Shown: piece after piece, positions 21,322-33,290 of the stretch | Layout of the letters: every line of letters begins with the position of its first letter | How positions within the stretch are numbered: the first letter of the stretch is position 1 | NCBI GenBank assembly: GCA_947069175.1 | Contig: CAMTDV010000007.1 | Location: 53,706,083-53,770,082 of the forward strand | DNA length: 64,000 nt | Direction of reading: 5' to 3' | DNA from: Scalesia atractyloides | Taxonomy: Eukaryota; Streptophyta; Magnoliopsida; Asterales; Asteraceae | The notes under the pieces: model-generated | What the model saw: the letters and a program-made list of their open reading frames with translations, nothing else | What the model was told of the DNA's origin: nothing | Database searches by the model: none | Position numbers and translations under genes: made by a program

Positions 21322-22056
21322 TGTTGATACATTTTTGTGTTTGTCGCTTGTTCTTAGTTACGTCTGCAATTGCACGGTCTTTGTTTACTGTGTCTGTATA
21401 GTTTGGTCTTGTCGACCAAATCAAGATATCCTCCTATCTTGGTTAGTACGAGATTAGTTTGTCTGTGTAAAGCAGTTGCATGTGTGCATGCTGTTAAGTC
21501 TTGTGTACGTCATGTCTCTGACACGATCTCCAAAGAAGACTTCTTTGTACGAGTGGGAATACGTTCGTACGAGCAAGACATTGCTCGTACGAGCCACCTA
21601 ACATTCGTACAAACGAGTTAATCTAAACAAGCATCATGCTTGTTTCATACGAGCTAGTTGATGCTCGTACGAACCGGCTTGTTCGTACAAGTATCTTTGG
21701 AGGATATTTTTCATCTCTTTTGGTGTTTTGTACATCAGCAACATACTTCGTACAGTTGCTGAGTGTGGACACTATATAAGCCGACATGCACTTCTCAGTA
21801 TAGAGTGGTTGTTGAGACAATAGAGACTAGAGCTATACTAGATAGAGAGACAAGAGCACAGAGTGTGTTGCATGAGTCTGTATGAACATTATTTGTATAT
21901 GTTTGTACTAGTTCTCTTCAGTTAATCAAGATATCATTTTTGTTATCATGCGTTCTTACTTTGCTTTGGTTTGCATACTTACGAGGATTCCGCACTCGTA
22001 TTTGTGTTGTATAAACAAGGAAGTAGGTTAATCTTGATCCTCCAAGTGGACCTACA
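21322..22056 (+). repeat. 5' LTR of element F
   Basis: 735 bp, from TGTTGATACA to GGACCTACA, followed by the PBS. Only one copy remains, so age cannot be judged. The first half carries the 20-nt-spaced decamers (21544-21691). A TATA-like CACTATATAAG lies at 21770-21780, placing the array about 80-220 bp upstream, where promoter elements are expected. Confidence 0.8.
21544..21691. repeat. 20-nt-phased palindromic decamers in F LTR
   Basis: Decamers related to TTCGTACGAA start at 21544, 21564, 21584, 21604, 21644, 21664 and 21682. Spacing is 20, 20, 20, 40, 20 and 18. Two are perfect palindromes when extended, such as GCTCGTACGAGC at 21583-21594. The spacers are unrelated to each other, so this is not a simple tandem repeat. 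Confidence 0.8.
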
Positions 22057-22058
22057 AG

Positions 22059-22070
22059 TGGTATCAGAGC
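22059..22070 (+). other. Primer binding site of element F
   Basis: TGGTATCAGAGC, a perfect tRNA-Met-type site, two bases after the LTR end. Confidence 0.9.
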
Positions 22071-22552
22071 TCTGGCTCTCTTCCTTGTTTGAAAACAAAA
22101 CTTAGTGTTGTGTCTGAGCTAGTTTTGAGGGTTTCTTGAAGTATTCTTGAACTTTCAGTAGGAAACTTAAGTTTTTGAAAGATAACAAACTTAAAACTTA
22201 GTTAAAACTTGTTGTATCCAGAAAATTTTCATAATAACCTTGTTAGAACACATGGAGACATGTTAAAATCTGGTTTTTCTTAAAATTTTCATCAGCTCAA
22301 GTTGAACACATTTGTAGGAGAGACTCACCGGAAAACTCACCGGAATATTATTGTAGGATTGACCAAATCTATGACATTCTGGACTTGACTGTTAAAATTG
22401 AAAAAGCTGGTATAGAATTGTTGTCTTTTTAACCAAATTTGTGTAGACAACAGACCACTTTTGAAAACCAGTCTGTGCTAGAAAAGGAAAATTTTCACCA
22501 ACCAGCCCTGCAAAAAGATTCCTCTGCGAAAAACATCTGTGCGGATAACCCA

Positions 22553-22716
22553 TCCGCACGAAGAACAAGACTGTTCGTGCGAAAGACCAGTCATCCGCAC
22601 GAAGAATCTTGTTCGCACGAAAGACAAGTTAGTCCGCACGAAAAAGTACCTTTCGTATGAAACAGCAGGTTCGCACAAAGGATCCTCATTCGCATGAATC
22701 ATTAATTTGTACGAAG
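22553..22716. repeat. Phased decamer array in F leader
   Basis: Nine decamers of the TTCGCACGAA / TTCGTGCGAA type start at about 22553, 22574, 22594, 22612, 22633, 22651, 22670, 22689 and 22707, i.e. every 18-21 nt. They lie in the untranslated leader between PBS and gag ATG (22852). In RNA each can pair with itself or with the others. Confidence 0.8.
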
Positions 22717-22851
22717 CTCTTCTTCATTGATTGTTTTTCGTGTTTCAGTTTTTCAAGCCTTGTGAGTTTAATTGTGAACTTTAAAAGGAGACTGTTATTT
22801 TCAAAAATTAAACTTTAAACCTTTTAAATTTTCATAATCAAGAAAAACATA

Positions 22852-25441
22852 ATGAGTACTAATCCGTGAGATTGGAGTAGTAGTTTAAGCACAAATCAAG
22901 ACTCTTCGCAAAGCTCCGCAACCTCATGGGTAAAATCATTGATGCCTCAACATACAACCATGATTACTGTAAATCAATGGGCGTGTGTCACAAACCAGAA
23001 CTAGAACATTCACACTCTTCTTATGAGTGAGAGTGAAACCGGGAGTAATAACCGTCCACCTAAACTAAATCATATGAATGATTATCCGTCATGGAAATGT
23101 CGTTTCCACACATATGTTTCGGACAGAACACAGAATTATGGACATGTTTTACTACACCCTATAAAGAATCACTCGAAGAGGCAGGATCAAATCCAACCTC
23201 CTTAGCCAATCTAGATGAAGGTGATAAAAAGGCTTACGATCTAGAGAAAAAGGCGTTTGCTATCCTAACATAGGCACTCCATAAAGATATTTACCATTAG
23301 TTTGTGTACTGTACGACCACGAAAAATCTGTGGGATACCCTGGAAGCAAGAGGAGAAGGTAATGCTGCAACCAGAAAAATTCAGCATGATCTACTAAAGA
23401 AGGTGTTTGAAGGTTTCATGTTCATGGAAAATTTCACAGAATGATATGACAACACGTTTCTACCATTTGCTCAGCGAAATGTACTCGTACAAAGTGTTAG
23501 CATCTCCACAAGAATCGTGATGCCCTTTGCTGACGCATTACCGCCAAAATGGGGTCAATTTATTGACTTATTAAAACATACAGGTGTTTTGGATTCAATC
23601 AGTATTCCTGAATTTGTGCAGAAATTGGAGAACAAAAATGAAGAAGAACTTCGAAAGGCACAAAGAATTACTGTTCCACAAAACCCTGAGATGTACTTTG
23701 GAACTATTAATACAGGTATAGTACAAATCAGCAACCAAAACTTCAAACCCGTTTGTGTCAAAGGTGAATCCCTTTCTACCACAACCTGTTCAAACAAATC
23801 AGTTTGCAAGCTCAAGTACTCAAGCCTATGGACAAGTTTTTGATCTGAAAGCCTTTCTACCACAACCACGAGATTTTGCACCTCAAGTTCCACAGCAAGC
23901 CTCTCAACAAGCTTTCTATGGAAACAACGTTCAACCTGCAAATCCCAATACAGTCAGACTTGACACATCACATCTTTCCAAGGTCAGCGTAGAAGTTGCT
24001 CAAGAACATATGGAACTTCTAAATACCATGGTTAGTGCCTATTGTGGATTAGTGGCTGGTCAAATTGGAAACGTCAATTTGACTAATGAAGACTACCAAC
24101 AAATAGACGAGATGAGATGGAGCTGATGTATATCAAGTGGGCGTTTGCAAGTGCGGTAAGAAGAGCTAAGGATTATATGAGCAAAACAGGAAGAAGCAGT
24201 TTGGAAAGCAAGAAAGATACAAAATACGGTTTTGATAAAAATGATGTTACTTGCTTCAACTGTGGAGAAAGACGTCACTTCAAGCGTGAGTGTACGAGAC
24301 CCAGCAAACAAGGAAATCACAACCCCTTCCGAAATCAATCACAACCATCCAACACAGCTCAAGTTAACAATGATCGAAGAATAGTAGCTGTTAACAACCC
24401 AAACAACACCAACCAGTTAGGACCTTCAAACAACATAAACAGAGCTTTTGTAGTTCAAGCAGATGAAGGATGCGATCGGTCAGTGAAACTGGGAAATAAG
24501 AATCACGGAGGAACTGCGTGTTATGCCAAAATTATCAATCGAATCAAACATGTACACAGTATTGACAGTTCTGATGATGATGATAGTTCGGGGAATAATG
24601 GTGGTTCTGATGAAGATTGCTCAAGTTCAGGTGGTTATGGATCTGATTCAAATATCAGGGAAGGAAGTGATGCAGAGGTCAAAAAGTTGTTGAAAGAAGT
24701 AGAAAAGCTGAAAGGTCAAAAGGCGGGTTTGATGACAAAGGCAGAAGCGGCATCGAAGGAAACAGAAAACTTCTTTACAAATAGTGCAGCCTTTCCTCAT
24801 CTTACTGCCTTCATGGAGAATGTTGCCGGTTCGACAAGTCAGGTAAACTCCGACTCTCCTAAAATTTGCAGTGACTTTGCTAAACTAAAAACCAAATTTC
24901 AAACAATAAACAGTCACAATCAAAATCTAGTTGTTGAACTGTCAAAATGCAAAGAGGCTAATTTGGCTTTAACTCAAAACGAAAAAGAATTCAAAACTGT
25001 AATAGAAACCCTTAAGAAGAGCGTTTCTGAATTACCAAGACAGTTTTAAACAAACAAACGAGAATTAATAACTACATTAATCTCCTTGAGGAAACAAAGA
25101 AAGAGTTAGTCATCGCCAAATGCGAACATGATGCGATTAAGCTAAAATTGGAAAGTTATTGTAACTCTCGATATGTACTTGATCATATCATTGACATTCA
25201 AAAACTAAAAGGAAATGTCAAATGCATTGGATATAAGTTGTGTCCACCTCCGTTGAAACACAACTATACTAAATTGCCTGATGAAGAGGAAATGCCACGC
25301 TTTGAACCCTCGGTACCTCTTAATCCTGAAGAATTTGCAGCAAGATTAGGGTTCAAGCTAGACAATTCCTCAGTTGAATCAAGAAAACTAGAAACTCATT
25401 ATCAGTTGTTGATCAGAACCCCTTACATCACAGGAGGATGA
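22852..25441 (+). pseudogene. Gag of element F (many breaks)
   Basis: The ATG at 22852 starts MSTNP and meets a TGA where DWS follows, probably a lost Trp. Readable parts in order: PPKLNHMNDYPSWKCRF (23050), LPPKWGQFIDLLK (23540), a Q/P-rich stretch (23760-23980), a CCHC knuckle CFNCGERRHFKREC (about 24256-24297), an acidic Ser/Asp run (24565-24650), and a helical, coiled-coil-like region with EVEKLKGQKAGL and KLKTKFQTINSHN (24660-25040). A last piece continues to 25441. Gag forms the particle and binds RNA. Frameshifts lie near 23280, 23800, 24125 and 25050. Confidence 0.8.
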
Positions 25442-25603
25442 TTCGTCAGATGATGAGTCCAAGAAAAATGATCAGGATCAATCTCTTGATGAGGAAAAGG
25501 GGATAGAAATATCTGCTACTCCCAGTATGAAAATTGTTGAAAATCAAGAGAATGATCCTATGAAATCTGTGAAGACAAATGTGTCTACAAATGAAACTGA
25601 TAA

Positions 25604-26600
25604 TTGTATACTTTGGTTGGAGATAAGAAAATCTATTCTAACAAAGACTTTCCGATAAAAAATGTAAATCTAATCTCTATTGATCAAGTTTTTGAAAATT
25701 CAACAACCAAATTTTTGGAAAAGAAAAATCCAATCAAGTCACAACCATTATCATGTTCAAAAGAAAAACAACGAGAAAAGCAAACTAAAAAACCTAAGGT
25801 ATCACAACCGAAGGTTGAAGCCAAAGGTGCTCGTTACAAAACGAAGTTTAAGATGTTAAATTTGTGAGTTCTACTGGTACTGATAAATTTGAAACTTTTG
25901 AAGGCATATCTAATATATATTTTGTAAACAAAGTCAAGATTTTAAAGAGTAACAGTGAAAACAATTACACTCAACATTCAAATGAGTGTGAAAATGAACC
26001 AAGTACCTCAAGACCCACAAGTTCAACATCAAGTCACAGAACAGGATCTCCTAAGTTTGTTGAGAGGATAAATTATTTTAAATGTGGAGAATTTGGCCAC
26101 ATAATCAAAAATTGTTCAAACCCAGCAAAACCAAGATTTGTTGAGAAAGCCCCTCCTCAACCAACTTCCTAATGTCGATCTGTTTCTCCAAAACAAGATA
26201 AACGTATTGTTAAAGAACAAGAAGAAAAACTGAGACGTAAATAAGTAAAAATAATTGAAAAAGCATTGAAACCGGATCCTTCAAAAAGGAAACCAAGTTC
26301 TTCAAATTTAATAAAACCAGAAAGAGTTAAAAATGTAAATAATAGTCATTCTGGTAAATTTAAAAAATTTGGAAACCTAAGACCGGTGGTGGTTCAAGAG
26401 GAGGCTCAAAATTTCCAAATCATCTAGTAATAGAAATCACATTTCTTGATGATAAGGGTCGACCCATGACCACTAAAGCTTGGGTCCCCATCTCATACTG
26501 ATTGGGTTTTGAAATGTGCATGGTGTTCTAGGAGGAACTGTGAATAGTCATTGGATTGTTGACAATGGAGCATTGAGGCACATGACAGTCGACTTAAGGC
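25604..26600 (+). pseudogene. Gag-Pol linker, second zinc motif and protease of element F
   Basis: Lys-rich linker (25604-25870), then YFKCGEFGHIIKNC at about 26072-26113. This is a CCHC motif whose first Cys is Tyr, so zinc binding is doubtful. The protease core is at about 26545: WIVDNGALRHMT, where relatives have D-S/T-G; Asn replaces Ser. Protease matures Gag-Pol. Frameshifts and stops (26171, 26242) separate these parts. Confidence 0.7.
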
Positions 26601-26606
26601 TCCTTT

Positions 26607-27848
26607 ATGATGTGGAAAGCATTCGAGGAGGCTATGTTGCTTTTGCTAGAGGCAAAGGCGGATACATCATTGGAGAATGGAATGGTATCTAATGGTGTTG
26701 TTAGCTTTGACAAAATCAATTATGTACATCAAACTGATTACACTCTTCTTAGCGTTTCTCAAATCTGCGACAAGAAGTTCACGGTTCGTTTTGATGATGC
26801 CGGATGTTATGTTCTGAAACCTGGTTTCAAGATTCCTAAAGAATGGATACCCCGGTCGGCTCCAAGAATTAACGACTTGTATATTCTTGACATGAGCCAA
26901 GCTACTACCACGTCTGCACAAGTTACATGTTTTGTCTCAAAAGCCACCGAAAAGCAATCAATCTCTTGGCACAGGCGATGGGACACATTCACTTGAGGAA
27001 AATTAACAATTTAGTGAAAAACAATCTTGTGAATGGTGTACCAGTGAAGAATTTTCATCTACAAGACGTCTATGTATCATGCCAAAAAGGGAAAGCAAGC
27101 GAGAAAATCTCATCATGTGAAGAAGATTAACATAGTGAATATGCCTTTGGAACGTCTTCATATGGACCTCTTGGACTATGAAACATAAGACTACCTTTGG
27201 TGATTCATATTGTTTAGTAGTTACTGATGACTACTCAAGATTTTCATGGGTGAATATGTTGGCACACAAGAGTGAAGTTCCTGAAAAACCTCAAGAATCT
27301 CCTGACGCTGCTTGAAAATTTATACAATTTGAAGATAAGGAGAATCAGAAGCGAAAACGGCACCGAATTCAAGTTATGGATGAGTTTTGTTCTTCTAAAG
27401 GAATATTGCATGAGTACAGTTCTCGATACACTCCACAACAAAATGGTGTCGCTGAGAGGAAAAATAGAATTCTAATTGAAACAGCAAGAACCATGCTAGT
27501 AGAATCAGAACTTCCTGTTCAATTTGGGGAGAAGCTGTTGCTACTGCAGGTTATACAATGAATAGAGTTTTTACGGTGAAAAGGCACAGGAAGACATGTT
27601 TCGAGTTGTTACATAAAAGGAAACCAGATGTTTCTTTCTTAGAACCTTTTGGAGCTGCATGCACTATGATTGATCCACATGGTAAAATTGGTCCGAAAGC
27701 TATCAAAGGTTTCTTTCTTGGATATGTTACTCCTAATTTCAGAGTGTGGAATCTATCAACAAAGAAGATTGAAGAATGGGGTGAAGTCAAGGTTCAAAGA
27801 TACACTGAATCAGTAAGAGCTCCAGGTGCTCCTTGGATGTATGACTAA
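26607..27848 (+). pseudogene. Integrase of element F
   Basis: The pre-integrase zinc region is split: LLSVSQICDKKF (26740), SWHRR and MGHIHLRKINNLVK (26970-27010), then CQKGKAS (27090). The core shows HMDLL (27160), LVVTDDYSRFSW (27215) and SENGTEF (27340), where the second catalytic Asp of RSDNGTEF has become Glu. The third residue is intact in QQNGVAERKNR (27440). The downstream segment with GFFLGYV is normal. Several frameshifts and the Asp-to-Glu change make it inactive. Confidence 0.8.
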
Positions 27849-28984
27849 GACGGGCTGTTTAACTCCTTTAATCTGCCACCTTTTGATGATGCTTCAGCAG
27901 CCGCTCAAATGTTACTGGAAAGTGATACTTCAGTTGACTCGTAATTAGTACGACCAATTATTGTTAACCCTCAAGTGTCTACTTCGGTTAACAATCTTAT
28001 TCAAAATGCGGAATTCGAAGATGCTCCTGATTACAATATTTTGTCAGAAGATGATGAGTTCCATGATGCAAATGAAGCTACTTCTGCTCCGGTTCCTGGA
28101 ATTTCAGATGCCACGTCAAATATTCAGAATCTAGGGACTACTGAAGGTCATGCATCTACATCTTCATTAATTCCAGCAAACGAATTAGTTGTTGGTCTGA
28201 ATATAAACAATTTGGGTATAAATTCTCAAGTTCCTGATGTTCCAGAAACTCGAATTCATAATACCCATCCTCAGCAGAATATTATAGGAGATGTCGAAAG
28301 TGGTGTGCAGACACGTAATCAACTCAGGAATAATCAGAATGCTGGTTTGTATTCAGTTATTAGGGAATCAGGGGAACAAAATGATTGGTCTTTTGCCTGC
28401 TATGTCTGCTAAGTTGAACCGAAATCTTGGAAGGAGGCTATGAAAGAAGATTCATGGGTTGAAGCAATGTAGGAAGAACTTCAGCAGTTTCAGAAGTTAG
28501 GCGTGTGGAAATTGGTTAACAGGCCTGACAACTATAAGAAGATTGGTACAAGATGGGTTTACAAATGTAAGAAGGATTACCGAGGTGTTGTTGTGAGAAA
28601 TAAAGCAAGATTGGTCATCCAGGGCTTTAATCACGTAGAAGGCATTCATTACAATGAAGTTTATGCACCGGTCGCTCGTCTTGAGGCCATAAGAATTTTC
28701 TTGGCTTATGCGTCCTACAAGAAGTTTATGGTCTACCAAATGGATGTTAAGAGTGCATTTCTTCATGATGTGGTTGAAGAAGAGGTATACGTTGAGCAAC
28801 CGCCTGGTTTTGAAGATCCAATCCATCCTGACAAGGTTTGGCTTTTGAACAAGGCGCTATATGGTCTTCATCAAGCTCCTCGAGCTTGGTATGAAACGTT
28901 GTCTTCCTATCTTCTGAAGAATGGTTTTCGACGTGGTTTGATCGACTGTACTCTCTTCATCAAGGAACAGAATGAGGACTTATT
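27849..28984 (+). pseudogene. Pol linker and truncated reverse transcriptase of element F
   Basis: A variable acidic linker (27975-28412) leads to the copia RT. From 28503: TRWVYKCKKDYRG, NKARLVIQGF, EVYAPVARLEAIR, MDVKSAFLHD (first catalytic Asp), VEQPPGFED and LYGLHQAPRAWYETL. The frame ends in LFIKEQNEDLL, immediately before where YVDD should be. Joined there is gag sequence of element E. The truncation removes the active site, RNase H and 3' LTR. Confidence 0.85.
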
Positions 28985-29430
28985 GTGAGTCCACACTTGG
29001 ATGCACCATCTGTGGAAAACTCAATCACTTGATCCAACAATGCTCTTTTCTTAAACCCTATGACATCAATCAAAATAGATCTAGAAAGAAAATGAGTTTC
29101 AAAAGGGATAATGGCCCTATCAACAGGGATCCATAATCATTTCCCAAAAGAGTTGAGTCCAGTCAACCACCGGTCATACAAAACTTGAACCAATACCCTA
29201 TACAAAGGGATGGTCAAGTATCTATTGCACCACACACACTTCCTAGAGGTTATGGGCAATAACCATGCACCAGGGTACCTTATAGGTACAAAAAACCTGT
29301 GCAAATGCCCCAAAAACCAAGAGTCAACAAACACCCTCATTGGTACAAGTATCTCATTATGAATGGTCAATCAATAGTTGATCCAAGTGTGAAAGCACTT
29401 GAAGAGGGGCAGAAACCACTTTAGAGATAG
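28985..29430 (+). pseudogene. Gag zinc-motif segment of element E
   Basis: Continuation of E gag after the F insertion. CTICGKLNHLIQQC (about 29010-29050) corresponds to CTICGRTNHETQEC in G (53195-53010). PRVNKHPHWY (about 29320) corresponds to PRVNTHPHGY of G, just before its protease. The protease itself does not follow. Stops interrupt the frame. Confidence 0.7.
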
Positions 29431-29930
29431 TACAAAAACTTCTGGTGACAAATGACCAATCCTAAGGAGCTGATGAAGTGGTTGAGACCTTAAAATCAAA
29501 GCAGATAATGCTTTGAATCATCTGCAAAATTGACCCATTTACCACTATTTACAGGGAACATCTGTTGGCAATTTGAAAGTGCAAATAGATGATACCTAGC
29601 ACATATCTCTATCCCAATAAAAGAAAGAAAATGTTTCAAAAATGCACCCAAAAGGTTCTTGCAACATTAATATGTTGTTTTTAACAGAAGAAAATCAAAA
29701 ATTGAAATTCTTAAATAAAGAAAAGATTGATAAAATCAACAAAAACAAAACTCTATTTAAAAGAGAATAATATTTATTTTAGTGGTTCAAAACTTTGTTT
29801 AACCATGGTTAACCACTTTTAAAGCAAAAGAATCACCGATTCACTATCCACTGTTTGACTATAAAAGTTAAACTGATCCATTGTTTCATTAAAACACTTT
29901 CATTCCCATCCCCTAATCCAAAAGAAAAAG
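29431..29930 (+). other. Non-coding segment of E before the accessory ORF
   Basis: AT-rich, no ORF. It occupies the place that in G lies between pol and the accessory ORF. It contains GGTTCAAAAC/GTTTAACCATGGTTAACC runs (29790-29815, the latter a perfect palindrome GTTAACCATGGTTAAC) and a TATA-like GACTATAAAAG at 29857-29867. It could be the counterpart of the promoter-like segments in G, but homology is weak. Confidence 0.4.
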
Positions 29931-32058
29931 CAAAAAGAAGGTATCCCTAGGGGTTGAGATGCTAGAGGTACCTACTGTGACACAAATGCAGCAAAAATAT
30001 GTTGTTATTTCCTCATAACAGATGCAAACATCTCCATCTATCCAAACTCCTCATTCTTCCTCATAAAAATTGAGTGTTGTAAGCATAGGGGAACCAAATC
30101 AACAAGGAGATAGTTCACTTTAATATCTCTACTCAAACCCCACTCCAGGGTTGTTTCTCTTTCCACACCTCCACCCACAATTTTCCATTAATTCAACCAT
30201 TGTTTGATGCAACTGACCATACAACTCTAGAGACACTCAGTTTTCCCACCAACAAATCACATGGAGTAAACCACAAGTGCTTGCGCCTGAGTTAGTCATT
30301 GCTAACGTACAAACAGAGGAGGCAACACCTCTTTTGTCTCAAGAAACACTTGCCGATACTTGAAGTGGGGCAACTACTACAATTGTAAAGACAACACTCT
30401 CACAATTGGATAGTAGTTACATCATTAAGACCCCCTTGAAGGCAACAACTATTGAGATAATAGTCTTTTACTAGTTGGAAGTCCCCATACCAAGAAAAAG
30501 AGGCACCTAGTTCAAAACTAGGTACAACCACATCTTGTGGGAATTCAGATGGTCCTATTAACTAAGGTGATGGATTAAACTATCCTGAATTGACGGAGAG
30601 AATCACCAAGTTGGAGTCATCAGTTGAAGAAATTAAAGAAATGATGAAGAATTTGGTACAAAACTCTAAAAAAACAAACATCTAATACAGACATTGCAAA
30701 AGATATGTGGGCACATGTTCAACCATACGTACAGCTTCAAAAGCAAGCTGTAGAAGAGAAATATAACATGCAAGTAGAGTTGATAAGACAAATGGTGGAT
30801 GCCAAACACAAAGCTACTTATGCAGAGGTTAAAGCCATCAAAGACTTTATCCTTGAAAACACTGGTAAAACTCTCACTTTCCCTAAACATGAAGATGATC
30901 CCCAAAAGGGGGATGAAGATTACATGAGAAAGCTCCCACCTCTGGTCAAAAAAATTGGAAAAATGCCTAACATTGCTACACTTAAAAAGTCAAGGAAAGA
31001 AGAAATTGCCAAGGCAGTAGAAAAATAAAAGAGAAGAGATACAAGGGAAGCTAACATGCATATAATAGTGCTAGAGACCATTGAAAGAAAGAAGATCCAA
31101 GACAATCAAGGTTCTTTAACAGATGTTCTAGAAAGAACTGCTGCAACAACTATCCTAACCATAGTCACATCCATCCAAACACCCACCACTCAAACCACTG
31201 CTCTCTCATTGTCCAAACATCTGTTGCCACTACAAAACTGACAAAAGAGGTTACAACTACACTAACACCATCACCAACATGCAAGTCCCCAAAAGGACTT
31301 CTATCCACAAAAGAAAACCAACAACACAATTCCCACAACCATCATAAAAAACACAAGCCAGTCAAACCAGAACCAGGAGAACTAAATTCATTGTCCAAGA
31401 TGATGATGAAGAAACTCCTGATGCATCACCTATCAAAACCACAACCTCATCTATCACATCTCAACCATCTACTACCATAACCACAACACTCAACATCACA
31501 ACTTTACCTAGAAAACTACCTCCCACCATACTTGACCCATTGGAGTTAGAAAATGCATCAAAAGAGATACAATCTTTCTACTTCACAAATGACATCAGCT
31601 AACTTGCCTTTCCATCCCTTGAAAGATCAAAAGCCTAAAAATGTACAAGAGTACCTAGAACTGAAGGTCAAATAGGCTGAAAAGATAGCTGCTTTCAAAA
31701 CCAAAGGGAAAAGTGATGAGGCTCAGCAAATCATGTCTGCAGAATTCACAAAAGTGAATATACTTGAAGATTTTGCAAACGATGTTAGTCAAAAGGCTTC
31801 GCAAGGACCAGTTAGCAACCCTAACCTCAAAAAGGAACTAAGGAAGACTATTTGGAGTTCATCATGAAAAATAAGCCTCAAGAGCTCAATTCTCTAGCTG
31901 GACTATAGAAGCCCTTCGAGATTACAAGGATAGAGATGTTAAATCTCAATCCTGACATCAAGGCCACACTTCCCAACTAGGCTGCAGGTTGAGAACCTGT
32001 TTGTCAAAAAAACAATTGATTTAAGAAGAATGAATGAGGAGATGGTTGCCGCAAAATT
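29931..32058 (+). pseudogene. Accessory ORF of element E, 5' part
   Basis: Remains of the protein found after pol in the copia elements here. Best open piece: 30705-31028, Lys/Glu-rich and helical, with KAIKDFILENTGKTL and DYMRKLPPL aligning to G (42156-41893). A later piece has KFIVQDDDEETPDAS (31380) and ELENASKEIQSFYF (31545), aligning to G 41549-41151. The N-terminal domain seen in G (MALNIKLPHNY) is absent. The frame is interrupted at 32058 by element H and continues at 58981. Function unknown; this position in SIRE elements has been called envelope-like, but no membrane segment is seen. Confidence 0.7.
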
Positions 32059-32382
32059 TGTAACTCCTCGCATTCTTGTACTTTCCTTATTTAAGAAGTG
32101 TTATCGTATTTCTATTTTTGGAAACTTGTATCGTAGTCGTGTCTTTCATTTTTAACCCTTGTACTCTGAGATTATAATCATAATGGAAACTTATTGATGC
32201 TTACACTTGTTACATACTAAAAATATACGTTACAATCTTGAATGCATGATTATCTGCAAGACGCTCATACTTGGAATACTCGAATACTCAATTTTATGTG
32301 CATTTTACATATACAACACTCTCGTATGCTTAAAACACTTAAAGCCAGCTAAAGCATGTGAAAACGACCCAAAGAAGTCAGC

Positions 32383-32454
32383 TTTGCACGAAGTGCACTT
32401 GACTTCGCACGAAGTAAAGCCACCCCGTGCAAAGGGGCGCCCAACTCGTACGAA
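32383..32454. repeat. 20-nt-phased decamers in H 5' LTR, cluster 1
   Basis: TTTGCACGAA (32383), TTCGCACGAA (32404), CCCGTGCAAA (32424) and CTCGTACGAA (32445) are spaced 21, 20 and 21 nt. The cluster ends about 10 bp before a TATA-like box (32465). The counterpart in the 3' LTR is 57189-57239. Confidence 0.8.
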
Positions 32455-33018
32455 CTGACCCTGTTCCCTATAAATACCCACCCCACTCCACTCCTAAACA
32501 CTTTGCTCACTCCGGAAATTACTCTCAAGCTACTGGTTTTTCCCTCTACGTATCAGATCCGAAAAGAAGGTTTCTAGACCTTCCAACTCATTTTCCTTAC
32601 TTGCTTTTGATGATTTCTTCTACTATTTCTCTTATTTCTAAAGGCATGCATCTTCAAGTGTTGAATACCACCAAGTTCATCATCCTCAATATGATTAAAC
32701 TTGTGTTGGTAATAGTGTAAACATTAGAAGCCTTGGCTTTCCAATTAGTTCCACCACCTCATTTATCCATTGCATGTCATTCAAGTGGCTTGCTAGCATC
32801 AAAGTAACCTAACCCCATCTGGCCTCCGACACTTAGTAAACTCTTTCCATGTCGGGAATGGCTCACCTAGGTTACTCGTACTGGCCACTTGTACAGTTAA
32901 GATTTATATTTTGTTATTCATGACTAACCGGGTTGTTACAACCTTGTGCTTTGGTGAATCATATAATGAGGTGTTCGCACCCCCATGCTTCACTTCTATA
33001 ACAAACTTGAAAGACTCA

Positions 33019-33051
<33 letters not shown>

Positions 33052-33185
33052 CACGTACTTATGTTTATTTCTCGGACATAGTTGTTATGAATCTAGACTG
33101 TTTCGACCTCGTACCTAAACCCCTCAGTTCACTGAATTTACTGTTAGGACGGGTACTAAGACGAGCTAAACGCTAAAACAGCCAC

Positions 33186-33238
33186 TTCGTACGAAATGAA
33201 CAGTCACTTCGCACGAAGTGAACAGTCAGTTGCACGAC
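33186..33238. repeat. 20-nt-phased decamers in H 5' LTR, cluster 2
   Basis: TTCGTACGAA (33186, perfect palindrome), TTCGCACGAA (33208) and GTTGCACGAC (33229), spaced 22 and 21 nt. Counterparts in the 3' LTR start at 58033, 58055 and 58076 with the same spacing. Confidence 0.8.
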
Positions 33239-33290
33239 GTCATATTTTCATACGTATACTTTCAGTACCTTCTGACTTCAAACCCGAATC

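Larger units (their letters stand above)
21322..28984 (+). mobile_element. Element F: SIRE-like Ty1/copia element, 3' truncated
   Basis: Plus strand. 5' LTR 21322-22056, PBS 22059, a 0.8-kb leader, long gag with CCHC motif, protease, integrase, then RT ending at 28984 just before the YVDD active site. The order PR-INT-RT is copia-type. The large gag with acidic and coiled-coil segments is as in SIRE-like elements. RT end, RNase H and 3' LTR are missing: after 28984 the gag of host element E resumes. Confidence 0.85.

Noticed and set aside
21544..22716. CRISPR-like array because of regularly spaced palindromes
   Set aside because: Units are 10-mers with 10-nt spacers in plant LTR DNA; no direct repeat of CRISPR length and no cas genes.
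28503..28984. Endogenous pararetrovirus as source of RT
   Set aside because: Copia order PR-INT-RT, an integrase core and a tRNA-Met PBS next to an LTR show an LTR retrotransposon.
29790..29815. Palindrome around GTTAACCATGGTTAAC as an operator or origin
   Set aside because: A single short palindrome in an AT-rich relic; no repeat or conserved context supports a function.
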